64,000 nt of DNA from Edaphochlamys debaryana (GCA_016858145.1 JAEHOE010000025.1:310001-374000), one strand, 5' to 3'. Shown: positions 37,430 through 50,500, counted from the first letter of the stretch. The notes: a model not told the origin generated them from the sequence alone. A program made the numbers and translations.

Positions 37430-38304
37430 GATGTCAGCTGCTGCTCGGTGGACCTGTCGGGGAGCGGGTCGGGGACGGGAAGGCTCAGTCCCAGGGCTTC
37501 GCTGGGCAAACGCGAAACGCGCGCCGATGCTGCCGCAAATGCGCCCAGGAGCTTGGTCACCTATCAGAGCGTGTGAACGGAGCTTGTCGGGGCCCGCGCG
37601 GCGTGCAACGAGATATGACAGTGCATCCGCTTAACTGGCGGAAGACCGCGCCTTAAGCCCACTGCCAAGCGACACAAGCCCTCTACACGTACCGCAAGTC
37701 GCGTCGCGCTCCTGGTGGGGCTTCAGAGAGGCGTTGCGGGCGACGCTGCCCGATTATATCACCAAAGCGCGCTCGGCGGCTAGCGTCTAGCGGCTAGCGT
37801 CAGTAGAGCGTTGACAAGGGGCTAGAAGCGCGCATCGAGGCCGAAAGAGGTGCGCAAGGGCCAACAGCGTGCCAGGCTGGCGCGTCGCTGTAGGGCGCGA
37901 GCACAACTAGGGACAGCTAAGAATACGATGCACTGAGCGCACCAGTATGTGCAGGTGCAGGCGGGGCGGCGGGAGGCACACAGGGCAGATTTGCATCTTT
38001 CATCGCGGCCCGCCCTCTGGGCCGAGGCGCCCCTCAGCGCGGAGCGATGCGACAAAACCGGTTGCCGAGTATACCCAGGTGATACCGCAGCCCAAGAGGC
38101 CTGAACGAGGTGCGGGCGCGCGTGGATGCCGAGGGATGCATCCTCCAAATGCCGTCTGGTCAGCAGAGGGCCCCAGCAGAGGGTCAGCACCACCAAACAC
38201 AGTCCTTCTTGCCGTATGGATTCAGCGAGCCTTGTGCTCTCATGTCGCGTCAACCGACCGTAACCCGGCACGGCCCGCGCAACACCCGCCACTTCGCCTC
38301 CCGC
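37430..38304. promoter_or_regulatory. Promoter side of repeat-protein gene and 3' side of ECD
   Basis: Contains the 5' region of the repeat-protein gene and the 3' UTR of ECD. A two-copy repeat of gcggctagcgt lies at 37776-37803, next to an AT-rich attatat at 37752-37759, about 325 bp upstream of the start codon. No gene seen. Confidence 0.45.
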
Positions 38305-41300
38305 TCACTCGACCTCGCCGGCCGGTAGCGACATGCCCAGCATCGCTGCAATGTTGCCCGCCGGCCCCGCAGCGCCTTGCTGTGCCGTGTAGGACTTGAG
38401 GAGGTTGCGCACGAGGTTCATGTCCAGGTCGACCGGCCTGAGCTCGGCCGCGTCGGCGGTGCTTTCTCCTGGTGCGCCTGCAGCTGCCTCCGCCACGGAC
38501 GGCGGCGGCGGCTCCGTGATGCCAGACGCCTGCACCGCTGCCACACGGGCTGCGGCTGCGACGGGCCGCGGTACTGCAGGCCCAGCAGCCGAGGCGCCTG
38601 CGCCCTCGTCGAAGCTCTGTGCCAGCGTTGTGCCAGCGAGCTCCGCCCGCAGGACGGTGTCGTACAGCTCCAGGAAGCCGTCGCCTCCACCTGCACGGCC
38701 ACCAGAGCCGGCGCGCGTGCCGAGCTTGCCGACGCCGCCGCCGATCCCGTTGCTTGCTCCCGCCCTGGCAGCATTGAGCCGCGCGACTGTGGGGCCGGTG
38801 ACTGCTGTCGCTCCGCTGGTGCCTGCCTCCGCTCTTTCCGCAGTGCTCGCTCCCGCCTCCGCCTCGGCTGCCTCGTCCTCCAGGCCCAAGGCGGCCAGCA
38901 GGCGGTCCGTGGCAGCCCCGTCGTCGCCATCCCCGTCCTCGCCCTCGCTGCCCTCCTCCTCATCGTCGTCCTCGTCGCTCACGAAGTCGTCACTGTCGGT
39001 CGCAGTGCCCGCCTCCCACCGCTGCTGCTTGGCTGCTGCCGAGGCAGCGGCAGCTGCGGCGGTGCCAGCTGCAGGAGCGGACCTGGATGACAAAGGGCCA
39101 GCTGGGGCCTTAGCCGAGGACCCAGCCGCCACACCCGAGCCGACCGCTGTGGAACGCGAGGGTAGGGCCGGCCTGGGCGCCGCAAGGAAGCCCTTGCGGA
39201 GCGCCGGCTGGCTCGGCGCTTGCTGGCTCTGCCCTGCCGAAGGGGCGGTAGGGGCGTCCAAACGGGCACTGATGCTGCTGCTGGCTGCGGCGGCGGCAGC
39301 CGCCGCAGCCCTGGCGGCCTTCTCCCCGACAGCCGCGACGGTCCCTGCTGCGGCCCGCCGCCAGGGTGGCGGAGCAAGCGGTCCGTTGTGGTCCTCCTCC
39401 TCCTCCTCCTCCTCCAGATCTTCACCCTCCCCATCCTCGTCCTCGTCCTCCTCGTCGTCAGAAAAGAAGGACGAACCCTCATCGCCGGAGGAAGACGTCT
39501 CGCCTTCATCGCCGTCCGCCCCTCCCCGCTCTCCGCCAGCCGCCCCGCCTGCGCCTCGCCGCTGGCTGCTCCCGCCCGCTGCGCCACCCAGCACGCTCTG
39601 CAGCTCCCGCAGGAAAGCGCGCGCGTCGAAAGCAACTCCCTCCGCCCCTGCTGCTGCCGACCCCGAGCGCCCGCCAGTTGTCTCTGTGCCGGTGGGCCCC
39701 GCCGCTGTGTCCTCAACGCCCTCCAGCCCTGACAGAGTCTCCATAAAGCCCCGCAGCTTGGCAGCGATCTCATCGCCGTCAACCTCCTGCGGTGCACAAC
39801 GGACAGCAAGCTGTAACACACAGCCAGAGCGGGGGTCGCGGAAGGGCGCAGGTCCCACCCCGTGAACAAGCGGTCCCCACCTGCATGCCAGGCACCTCAG
39901 CGTCCTCCTTATCACGCTCATAGCGCTTGTGCAGTTCCGCTTGACGCTGCTCCAGCTCCGCTTGCAGGCGCTGTGGCTGCTCCTCGAGCCAGCTGTCGTC
40001 ATCCTCGGCGACCGGGCCATCCGCCGGCTCAGGCTCTGCGCGGGAAGTTATGCACGAGGGCGGTGGCGAGTGTTGAGTGGAGTGCGATTAGAGCAGTGCG
40101 CAGCAGCGATATCGCGGCTCGTAGCTAAGGCGGCATGCTGCGCAAGAACTGCGATCAAATGTTGAAGCGGACCTTGAGGGCCGCCCAAGCACATACCTGC
40201 ATATTACTGTAACACAGGTTTAGTTGCGACACCACCACAAAGCCACCGCTCGCAAAGCCTCCAAGCTTGGCAAAGATCCCGCCAGACCTTTCGCACGTTC
40301 CGCTCGCTAGGCTCTCGAGCTAGGCGCAATGGGAATTCATGGATTGACAAAGCTGATTGCTGAGAATGCGCCTAGCGCAATCAAGGAGACCAAGTTTGAG
40401 AACTTGTTTGGGCGCAAGGTCGCGGTGGACGCGAGTATGCATATCTACCAGTTCATGGTCGTGGTGGGACGCCAAGGAGACCAGCTGCTCACGAACGAGG
40501 CGGGCGAAATCACCAGCCACCTCCAGGGCATGTTCTTCCGCACCGCCAAAATGCTTGAAGCGGGTATCAAGCCCGTCTACGTCTTTGACGGCAAGCCGCC
40601 GCAGCTGAAGCAGGACCAGCTGGCGATGCGCTCCGAGCGCCGGTACGCTTGTGGCGGGAGGAGTGCGCTCGTGGCCGGGGTCCACGCCAACTTGCCCCTT
40701 CTAGCCCCCGTTGCATCAGCGCCCGAAAGGATTCATTCCGCCGGCACGTATTCGCAGAGTGGACGCGAACGCCGAGCTGGAGAAGGCCAAGGAGGCGGGC
40801 GACCAGGAGGCGGTGGAGAAGTACAGCAAGCGCTCGGTCCGTGTGACCAAGGTGCGCCGCTGCCCGTCCCACGCCTTCGGCCCCCCCTCTCCCCCGGCCT
40901 CCGAACCGACGCTCCAGTCGATCCATCACCCCTTGATCTCTCCTCCCCTTCCCGAAACTCTTAGGAGCACAACGACGACTGCAAGCGGCTGCTGCGGCTC
41001 ATGGGGGTGCCCATCATCGAGGCGCCCTCGGAGGCAGAGGCGCAGTGCGCAGAGATGGCCAAGGTGGGAACCCGCCAACCCCTCATCCCCATCCTCGCTG
41101 CTCCCACTGCCTATCCCTGCCCCCCCTGTGCGGCTTTTGTCTTGCCCCAACTACCGAGTCCCGGCTCCCGGTCACCGGTCCTGCTGTCCTCCACAAGCCG
41201 CATCCCCTATGCCCTTCCCCTCGACCCACCCACCCGATCCGGTAGCACATTGCCTTGACCAGCCCCCGACCCCTCCGCAGGGCGGCCTGGTGTACGGGCT

Positions 41301-44300
41301 GGCCACGGAGGACATGGACTCGCTCACGTTCGGGGCGCCGCGCGTCATCCGCCACCTCATGGCCTCGCAGAGCAAGGAGGTGCGGGCGCTGCAGTCGGGC
41401 GGGTGATGTAGAGCGGCTATCGCGCAGACGGTGGGGCCGAGGCGGGGCTGAGGTGGGAACGGCCGAGCGCAACGAAGCGCAAGCGGCTTGGCCGCTCATT
41501 CCCTCTTGAACCCCACTGCCCCTGCCTCCTCCCGCCTCCCCTCGCTCCCGCTCCCCAGCTGCCGATCCAGGAGTTTGATCGCTCCGTGGTGCTGTCGGAG
41601 CTGGGCCTGAGCGACGACCAGTTCATCGACATGTGCATCCTCATGGGCTGCGACTACTGCGGAACCATCCGCGGTATCGGGGCGGTGCGCGCGCTTCAGC
41701 TCATCAAGGTGCGGGCCCAGGTCCAGGCCCGATACCAGGGGAGGGGACCGGGCCAGGCCCGAGGGAGGGGTGCGGGGAGGAGAGGCGGTCCGGAGGGGGA
41801 AGCGGAGCTGGGCGGGATCACGGTGCCGTCAAGGGAGGTCGCTGAGGGAGTGGGGGTCTCGCCGCAGGGGTGGACGGGTGTGCGGCGCTCGGACATTTAG
41901 TTGGGCAGGCGCCGCGGTGCTATCGCGACAGCCAGTCGGGCCTGTGCGGCTCCGGGCTGGGGTGGGTTCGGGATGCGCGGCCCAGCAGCCCAGCCATTGA
42001 ACTTGCTGCTGCGTTCGCTTGCCGCGTTTTGCCCCCGCCCCCGCTGCCCCGCAGAAGCACGGCAGCATCGAGGCCATCCTGGGGGAGCTGGACCCGGTCA
42101 AGTTCCCCGTGCCGGAGCCCTTCCCGCACAAGGAGAGCCACGCGTACTTCAAGGAGCCCGAGGTGGGCGGAGGGGGAGCGGGGGAAGGGGCGAAGGGGTG
42201 GCTAGGGACTGCCGCGGCACGGACCCGGGGGGGCTGGTGTGGGGGCTGCGGTGGGCTGCGGCTGACATGAGCCGGTCTGACGGCACCTCCCTGTCCCGGC
42301 CCCTCCCCATCCCGCCCGCAGGTCACTAAGTCGGCGGACCTGCCGCCCCTCAAGTGGACCGACCCGGACGAGGAGGGGCTGGTGCAGGTGGGAAAGGGAG
42401 ACACGGGAGACGAGGTTACGCGATCAGCAAGGCCAGCAAATTGCAAGTTGTTCCTAAAACACTGGCGAGTTACTATCTGCAGCCCTGCCCTTGCGAGCAG
42501 TGACGCAGCGACCAGTGCAGGTGGGGGCGGAACCCCTGGCTTGCTAGGCCGGGACGCACTTTGTCCGGTTGCTTTGCCGCACGCTCCCTCTCCGCCTCCC
42601 GCCTTAGAACCGGCCCGCCGCAAACGCGCCCCCGCCTGGCTGCTCCCCTCACCCTCCCCGCCAGTTCCTTGTGAACGAGAAGTCCTTCAACGAGCAGCGC
42701 ATCCGCGCGGCGGTGGGGCGCATCAAGGCGCACAAGGGCAAGGCCAACCAGGTGGGGGGGGAGGGCGTGACACTTTGGGGCTGGGGGTCATGGTATAGGG
42801 CCGTCGAGCCGGACTCCAGCGCGGTTTCGGCGAGTTGCGAGATATCGGGAGTGGGCACTGCCAGTACCCAGCGCCGTTTGTTCCACCGCAAACCCTGTCT
42901 TCCCCCCCTCTCCATGTGTGATGCGGCTCAGGGCCGGCTGGAGAACTTCTTCACGGTGCTGCCCAAGGCCAACCCCACCCCCAAGCCGGACGCCAAGGGC
43001 AAGGGTGAGGGCTCGGGGCGGGGAGGATTGGCGATTGCGAGGGAAGGGGCCAGGGGTTGCGAAAGCCGTTGTTAGTAAGACGGTAGATCTTCAGGTGTCT
43101 GTAACCGGTGCCTGTCGCTCGGCCTACCCCCGCTGCAGGCAAGGAGGACGCCAAGCGCAAGGGGGCGCCCGCGGGCGGCGCGGCCGGGGGGGCGGCCAAG
43201 AAGGGCAAGATGGGCGTGGGCGGCGGCAAGAAGAAGTGAGGCGTTGGCGGTGCGGGGCACGGAGGGATGAGGGGATAAGCAGGGGGGAGTGGGGTCGCAT
43301 GGTTGGGAGCGGGTTTGCAGGAGGAGAGCGGGCCAGCAGGAGCCTTGCAGGTAGGGTGCAAAGCTTTCAGCGCAGGAGGTTGGGGAGCGGCTGTACACCC
43401 TGGCACCAGGGAACCGCGCCACCAGGGAACCGAGAGAAAAATGAATGACAACAGACGTGGGTGCGTGCATGGCTGTGGGCCGAATGCCACCGCAGCGCCG
43501 CAGCAAGCTCGAGGACTTAAGAGAGCACGCGCACAGAGCGGAAGCAGTGGCTTGGCCCGTGGTGTGGTACACGTGTAACGCGATGAGGAGACAGGGCCGC
43601 GCCTGTCTCGCTGCACACCCGCCGATTTGCCCCCCGGGACCGGCCTTCTGGTCCAGCACCCACCTGTGCACTGCCCGGGTGCCTCCAGCGCCGACCGCAC
43701 CAGCTCCAGCAGCCGCCGCCGGGGGTCAGCCACGGCCCCGCCACCCCCTGTCCCCGCCGCCGCCTCCCCCGCAGCGGTGCGGCCTGCTGCGAAGGCCTCC
43801 TGCGCCGCCGCCAGCAGCTCCTTGTACCTGCGTGAGAATGCGGGGAAAAGGGGGGTCAGAGGTTGACGCCGCGGGGCAGACCAGGTGCCATGGCCCGCTT
43901 GACGTCGGCACACAGCATGAGGCGTGAGGAGGGATGGGAGGGCCCGGGACAAGGCACGAAGGTACTGAGCCCCAGTGATGCTCACGTGCCCGGGTCACAA
44001 CGCGCTGCTCTCATAGCCCCCCCCCGCAACTTCCTGCCCCCAAGGCAGACGGCACTCGCCTGCGCGACCCGGGTATGTTGCCCTGGAAGTAGCCATTGCC
44101 CTCCAGGGAGCCCAGGAAGCGCCGCCAGGAGGGGTCCGCCGCCAGCGCCCGCGCCCGCGCCGCCGCCTGCGCTGCGGCAGCCTCCTCCGCCGTTGCCGCC
44201 GCCTCCGTGGAGGCGCCCTCCGGCGGCGCATGGCTGGGCCCTGCCTGCTCCGCGCCAGGCGCTTGCGGTGCCTGCTGTGCCTGCTCCGACGCCGGTGCCT

Positions 44301-46723
44301 GCTTTGCGTGCTGCGCCAGGCCGCCCAGGCGGGTGAGGATGACCTCGGCGCCTACCGTGAGCTTCAGCCCCAGGTCGGCGGCCTTGGCGAGCGGGCTGCG
44401 GGGAAGACCAAGCGAGCAGACGCGGCAGGCGGCAAGACGTCAGGGCACAGGGCAAAGTGAGGAAGGGGCAGCGGCGATGCCGAGGTCAGGAGACGCGGTC
44501 GGCCCCAGAGCGCGGCGCCGCCCTAGCGCCCTGCGCACCTGTCCGGCGGCGGCATGGGCATCCCCCGCGGCGCCGCGAAGCGCTGCTGCGCCAGCTGCGC
44601 GTAGTGGCATCGGCCCATGCGCACCAGCGCGGGGCGGCGCTCCAGGGAGGGCGGCAGGCAGCGCATGCGGGAGGCGCGGCGCATGTCGTCGGCGTCGCTG
44701 AGGATGGGTGGGTGGGAGAAGGGAGTGGGGAGCGGGGAGTGAGGGCGCGCGGAGCAAAGGTTCAAGCTCGTAGAGCATGAGCCAGCCATGTCCCTTGCCG
44801 CCACCCTCCTCCACGCCCCGCTCCCGTGCGTCCCTGCATGCCCCTGGACGCCCCTCCACCCGCTTTCCCTGCACCCCCCACGAAAGCGCCCCCCTCCCGG
44901 ACCCCCGCGTGCCCTCCCGGCCGCCCCCCCACCGGTAGTAGAATGCCTCCACCAGCTCCGCCACCAGCTGGGGCTCCGCCCGCAGCGCCGCCGCCAGCGC
45001 CGCCGGCAGCAGGCAGCGCGCGGCGTGCTGCTGCTGCGCGCGGGCGCGGGCGGGGTAGCCCGCCAGGCGCTCGTCGATGGGGCGCTGCACGCGGGGGCTG
45101 GCGGTGGGGTACCTGAGGGTTGGGGTAAGAGCGAGGCGGGAGCAAGTCAGGCGGTGAGAGGCTGGTCAGCTGATGTCATAAGGAGATCTCATCAATGAAG
45201 GCCCTCGGAACGGGCGACGGCCACTGCCGCTTCTGGGTCATGTGCTGGCGGGGGGCTGACCTCTCCACACTGACCGCACCGGGCCAGCCCCGCTCTAATT
45301 GCCAACGGGGGGTCAGGACACACGACGCCCCATGTCTCAGGTCCGCCCAGGCCCGCGCCAGGCCCTACCGGCCCTCCCGCAGTACGGCCAGCGCCTGGGC
45401 CCGGCTGGGCGCCGCCGGCAGGTCAGGCGCCGCCGCCGAGGGCAGCGGCAGCACGTGCAGCTGGCCGCGGCGCAGCCACACGCGGCCCTCCGCTGTCTCG
45501 GGCTTGAGCCAGCGGGGCAGCGCGTAGGCCGCCTCGATCAGCAGGAACTGGCCGTCGTTGTCCCACACCTGGACGGGGGGGAACATTGACGTGGTGGTAG
45601 GGTCGCGTGGCGTCTATAAAGGGAGCAGGCGTACATGTTGCCACCCGCCTTGTGCCGACCGTCGCTATCGCCCGTCCGCCTGACCAGCCAAAGAGCAGAT
45701 CAACCCGTCTATCGCTGGCCTCGCAGCCCCTCCGCCCCAGTCCCTGCCTGGGCCCCTCCAGGCTCCTGTGGCCCCGGGCCATGCGAAGGGTCCGCACAGT
45801 CCACCGCGCGTGTGCTCGGGGCCGACTTGATCCTCCGCCTCCTCCCCATCCTCCTAGGACCCTTCAGTCCCGGCCCCTCGTCTTCTGCCTCCTTCCGGTC
45901 ACCGCCCACACTGTCTGCCCTTCCCCTCCTCTCCTCTGCCCCTGTCCCCCTCTCTCCTCCCTCTACTCCCTCTCTCCTCCCTGTCCTCACTCTCTCCTCC
46001 CTCTACTCCCTGTCCTCCCACCCCACCTGTACGGTGAGGTCCTGCAGCTCCCGGCTCATGCGCAGCAGCAGCCACACGCCCCACCACTCGTCGTCCACCG
46101 CATCGCCGAACCGCATCGCAGCCCACACGCACCCCTCGGGCTGGGGCTGCGGGGCCGCACCCGCAGCCCCCTGGGCCCCCTGCTGCCCAGGGGCGTCCGA
46201 GGCTGAGGCCGGGGGGGAAGACGAGGTGGCGGGCGCCGCACCACGGCCCCGGCGGCCACCCGGCCCACGCCGCTCCCAGGGCGGCGGCTGAGCGGCGGAG
46301 GAGCGGAGCACGAGCGGGTCCTTGTGCCACACGTACCCGGCCGTGTACGTCAGCATCCATGCCGTACAACGGGCGCGCAGGCGCTCCAGGCGGTCAGCTG
46401 CGGTTAGGGGGGGGGTCAGGAGGTGGATGCGGTGTGCGCATCCAGCTACCTCAGACCCCGGTCTCTCGAGCTGCCGAGTGCCCACCGCCGCCTCTATGTT
46501 GTGGCCCTGTATCATGCCACAACACGGCAACCAAACCCACGCTGCTCCGGCCGACCTCCTGCAGTCCAGTTGCCCCACCTTCGTCGCCCCCCGCCGCTTC
46601 CGCCTCGGCGTCCTCCCCAAAGGGGTCGCCACGTGGGTCGGGAGGGTCTGCGTAGATTGCCACATACAGCTCGTTCTCCTCGGGCTGGCGGGGCCCCAGG
46701 CCGAGAGTCTCGAACAGGTCCAT
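38305..46723 (-). CDS. ECD: Ecdysoneless homologue (ECD/SGT1 family), host of nested FEN1
   Basis: Nine exons (minus): 46723-46579, 46397-46027, 45568-45369, 45112-44933, 44697-44539, 44395-44060, 43827-43664, 40035-39881, 39786-38305; 1063 residues, every junction in phase. ECD proteins act in pre-mRNA splicing and cell-cycle control. The N-half has ECD marks: start [60 protein letters not shown]. The C-half has an acidic block with DDDSWLEE, then [10 protein letters not shown], and the conserved end [30 protein letters not shown]. The two halves are separated by a 3628-bp intron (40036-43663) containing all of FEN1 on the other strand. Intron 6 has a GC donor. Alternative: two genes, the C-half starting at ATG 40202, but the phase match and domain continuity favour one. 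Confidence 0.85.
40329..43239 (+). CDS. FEN1: Flap endonuclease 1
   Basis: Ten exons: 40329-40642, 40758-40851, 40965-41063, 41281-41379, 41559-41708, 42055-42162, 42322-42387, 42665-42751, 42932-43004, 43139-43239; 396 residues, all phases consistent. Structure-specific 5' nuclease that removes Okazaki flaps and acts in base-excision repair in the nucleus. Catalytic acids are visible: Asp34 (VAVDAS), Asp87 (YVFDGK), [19 protein letters not shown], and MGCDYC. The helix-hairpin-helix part ([13 protein letters not shown]) and the PCNA box QGRLENFF near residue 340 are intact, followed by a Lys/Gly-rich tail. The whole gene lies inside an intron of ECD on the opposite strand. A diverged dispersed repeat occupies the start of intron 7. 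Confidence 0.95.
42388..42505 (+). repeat. Dispersed repeat, copy B, in FEN1 intron 7
   Basis: Resembles 10980-11105 in the transporter intergenic region. It begins right at the splice donor (caggtgggaaagg against cagggggaaagg) and ends near gccctgcccttgcg. Confidence 0.6.
43574..43578 (+). terminator. TGTAA polyadenylation signal (FEN1)
   Basis: TGTAA 335 bp after the FEN1 stop and 86 bp before ECD exon 7 on the other strand. FEN1 transcription can therefore end within the ECD intron. Confidence 0.6.
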
Positions 46724-47500
46724 GTTCGGCCGCTGCTAGCACCGCAGCCGCTGGTGCGTGCACCCGCGGAGGGATGGGTGGGATGGGTGTGGCGGGTGGG
46801 GCCACCCCGCCGGCGTAAAATGCTGCACCCGTAGCCCCCGGCTCTCAGGACGTCAGTTTGGGGACTACCGAGCTAGGTAAGCTGCTGGCCAGAAGAGAAG
46901 GGCAGCCGGCAATCTGCCGATAGACAAATTGCGGATGGCCGACAGGGGTCGCGGGATCGCTGTTTAGTTGTCTAATGATTGCGTGGTAAGCTTGGCGGCG
47001 TCTGGGGGAAGAGAGACAAGCACGGCAGCCTCGATCGATTTGGTGCGGTCGTGGCAAAGCCTTGCTCTGGCAAGTATGGTGTTCGGCTGTTGGATAAGTG
47101 CCTACTAAGCGCTTGTATTGGTCGCCGGGCGGTTCTGAGCAGGCCCATCGCGACTCGCGCCGTGGGCGGGATCCGCCCGCCGCTCGCTCCCTGCCCCTCA
47201 CTGGGGCTTACTGCTTTTTCAAGACTTGGTTGCAAGTACATAGGCGTTGTTTGCCGAAGTAGAGCTCCCTCGCCAGGGCCCAGCTGCAAGCTTGTGCTAG
47301 CAAGCCTTCTCCCCACAAGTCCAATTTGCGCTGTTTGGCCGCAGTAGACCAAGATCGCGTCCCGGCGAAGCTTAGGTTGGCTTGGCCACGCTTGCGCACG
47401 ATTCCAGGCGGCGCAGCTACGCAACCAGAGCCTGATCAGTACCTCCTGGGGCTCGCAAGGCCTTCCATTTCTACCTAGTGCACAAAGACAGCTAGCGAAG
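46724..47500. promoter_or_regulatory. Divergent promoter region, ECD and tyrosyl-tRNA synthetase
   Basis: 777 bp between divergent start codons. G+C drops to a more mixed composition in 46860-47460. No TATA box stands out; no gene seen. Confidence 0.5.
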
Positions 47501-50500
47501 ATGTCGGACGCAGCGCCAGAGGCCGCGGCGGCGGGCATGCTGGAGCTTAAGGTCGCGGAGACGCCCGCTGCCGCCCCCGCTGCTGAGGAGGCCCCCCATC
47601 CGTCGGGTTTGACGCTGGAGGAGCGCTACGCGCTGGCCCGGAGCGTCGGCGAGGAGTGCATCAACGAGGAGGAGCTGCGCACGCTGCTTGCGAAGAAGCC
47701 CCTGCCGGTCGCCTACGATGGCTTCGAGCCCTCGGGCCGTATGCACATCGCGCAGGGCGTGATGAAGGCCATCAACGTGAACAAGCTCACCAAGGCGGGC
47801 TGCCACTTCAAGTTCTGGGTCGCTGATTGGTTCGCGCAGCTCAACAACAAGATGGGCGGTGACCTGAAGAAGATCCAGACCGTGGGCAAGTACATGGTGG
47901 AGGTCTGGAAGGCCGTGGGCATGGACCTGTCCAAGGTAGGGGCGGGGGGAAAGGTGGGGGGGCTGGTAGCGACCGATGGGGTATTCCCACACGCGGTTGG
48001 GCCTGGGCCTGCTGCACCGGAGCGGCGCTGTCTCCTACTTCACGCCCTCTGGTATGCATTCGCTGTCTCAGGGCAGGCTACCAGAGGCTCGACGAGCACT
48101 GCTGGGGCTGAGGGGACGCTGCTCGGGTGTCAGCGTGGGCCCAGGCTCCGCCAGGGCCCTCATAGTATCACCGCAGAAGGCTCCGTCACACAGCGAGCAG
48201 TGACAGGCCGCGGAGGACGCAGAGCTCCTGCAGCAGCCTGACGACAGGCAGCGTGCCTTACTAGAGGCGGGTCCGGCCCGGCCCCGATCCGCCTGGGTCC
48301 GAGCCCTTGCCCTTCTCACGGCCAATCCACCAACCGGCCGCAGCTCGCCCCCTCCGTGTCCTCACCTCACCCCCCGCCTCCCCCGTGCCCCCCCGCCCCA
48401 CCCAACCCCCAGGTGGAGTTCCTGTCCAGCAGTGAGGAGATCAACAAGCGCCCCGACGAGTACTGGACGCTGGTCATGGACATTGCGCGGAAGAACAACC
48501 TGAAGCGCATCATCCGGTGGGGACGATCGGGCCGGGGCGGGGCTGCAGAGGGCCGGGGCGGGGCTGCGGAGGGCCGGGGCGGGGCTGCAGAGGGTGTGGG
48601 AGAGGAGGATGCCTGGCCGGGGTGGCGGTGCGGGAGGACGCGCGCTGGGCATAGCAGGGCAGGAGGCGAGCCTGGGCGCTTGCTTGGCCACTAGGGCCTG
48701 TGAGGGACAAGCCCGGCCAAGGGATGGACGGGAGAGCTGCATACCGTAGTCGCTGGGCCCTGCCCGTATGTGCTCGTGGCCTCGTGCTGCCGGGCTTACC
48801 CGGTCCTGCCCACCCGCTGTCCCCTCCCCGCTCCCGGCCCCCAGCTGCTCCCAGATCATGGGGCGCGCGGAGACGGACGACCTCAGCGCGGCGCAGATCT
48901 TCTACCCGTGCATGCAGGTGGGGAGGGGGCATGCAGGGGCATGCAGGGGGGGAGGGGGGCATCCGCGGGGGTGGGGCCGGACTGCCCTGGGCTGTAAGGG
49001 AGATGCCATGCCTCCCAAGGCACTTGGGTGACCACCGACGGGCTAGCGGACGTACAAGGGGCGGACATGGGGCATGGCCTGTCGCCCCCACCCCAAAGCC
49101 ACCCAACCCCACATCAACCTACCCCACCCCACCCCAACCCCACCCAACCCCCAACCCCAGTGCGCGGACATCTTCTTCCTGAAGGCGGACATCTGCCAGC
49201 TAGGCATGGACCAGCGCAAGGTGGGGCGCAGCAGGGGGTGGGGGGGCCTGAGGAGAGGGTCCTGGGGACGGGAGCCCATATGCGTGCGGTGCACACCGGG
49301 CAGGCAGAGGCACCGGGGGGAGGGGGCCAGGGCAGAGAGGCCTGCAGCTTGGCTTGGAACGGCGCAGCGTGGAGCCCCAGGACGGGGGCCCTGCGGAAGG
49401 ACCACTGGGAGGACCAGCAGGCTGCGGGCTGCAGTCCTTACCGCCGCGCGGGCCAGGAGGGAAAGGTCCTGAGCCGTCAGGGGGCCAGCAGGGAACTTGG
49501 CAAGGCTGAGGGGAGCGCTTGCGCAGAGCGCTGGGCCGTCGGCTTGCCCCAGCTCGGCTGGCGCAGCAGAGGCAGGGAGGCACAGGCTGGGCCGCGCATT
49601 CTGGGAATTGGAGGCTGCATGGCAGCTCCGGCGCTGGGCCCTGGTCCTCAGCACTGAAGCCAGAGCGGCCAGCGTGGAGCGGCCGGCGCTGGAGGCCCGG
49701 AGCGCCCTGGGCTTCCGGGGGAGAGCGGCCGGCGCTGGCGGCAGACAGGGCCGGGAGCGCCCCGGCGGCAGCGGCTGACGCAGCCGCACGTGTGCCAGGG
49801 AGCGGGAGCGCGGGGCGAGGGGCCGGGAGCAGCCGCTGGCAGCAGCGGGGGCGGGGGCCGCTGGGGCGCCGCTACCTTCGGCCCTGGCCGGCACCACGGC
49901 GCCGCCTGCGCCGCGGTGAGGGCGCGGCAACACGTGCCTCGGCAACCGCCCCGCTGGGCAGCAGGGGCGTGCACGCGGGCCGCGGAGCCACATGGATTGC
50001 CGGCACGGCAGCCCAGGGCCCAGGCAGCCCCTAGGTGCGCCCAGTACGGGGCTCTACGGGTTCGGGCTGCGACAACCGTGGCGGCGTGCGCAACTGCTGC
50101 GAGTGCCTCAAGCTCTGGGCCCACGTGGGCCCAAGGAGCGGCTGCAGGGTCCAGCGGCAGGCCCTGCCCTGCCCCGCCCCAGTCTACGGCCGGGCTGGTT
50201 CCCGCAACGCCAGTGCTGGGCTCGGGAGCCAAGGGGGGTGGGGCCTAGCTCCTCGGGTCCCAGGGCAGCACCCGGCCCCTCTGGGCCGTCGCGCCTGCCA
50301 CGTGCTGCACCCGGACCGGCGGACTGCTGGGCTACAGCTCTGGCGGGGCTGCTTTGCGGGCCGAGGCGAGGGCTGGCGCGGGAGCGGCAGGTCGGGGGGC
50401 GCTACACGGCACGGCCTGAAGCCCCGGTTTGGACCCCCTGGACGGTCGGCAGGCCGTCGATGTGGCCGTGGTTCTCGTGACTGCGAGGCCCGTGCGCGCC

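Noticed and set aside
37402..37560. Longer upstream frame as N-terminus of the Ala-rich protein
   Set aside because: It begins with GTG directly after in-frame stop codons and has no ATG. The short ATG exon at 37429-37402 splices in phase and gives a plausible start.
40197..40202. ATG at 40202 as start of an independent ECD C-half gene
   Set aside because: Needs a two-codon first exon and use of the second AG in cgcagag. Joining to the N-half exon at 43664 is in phase and rebuilds the full family domain order.
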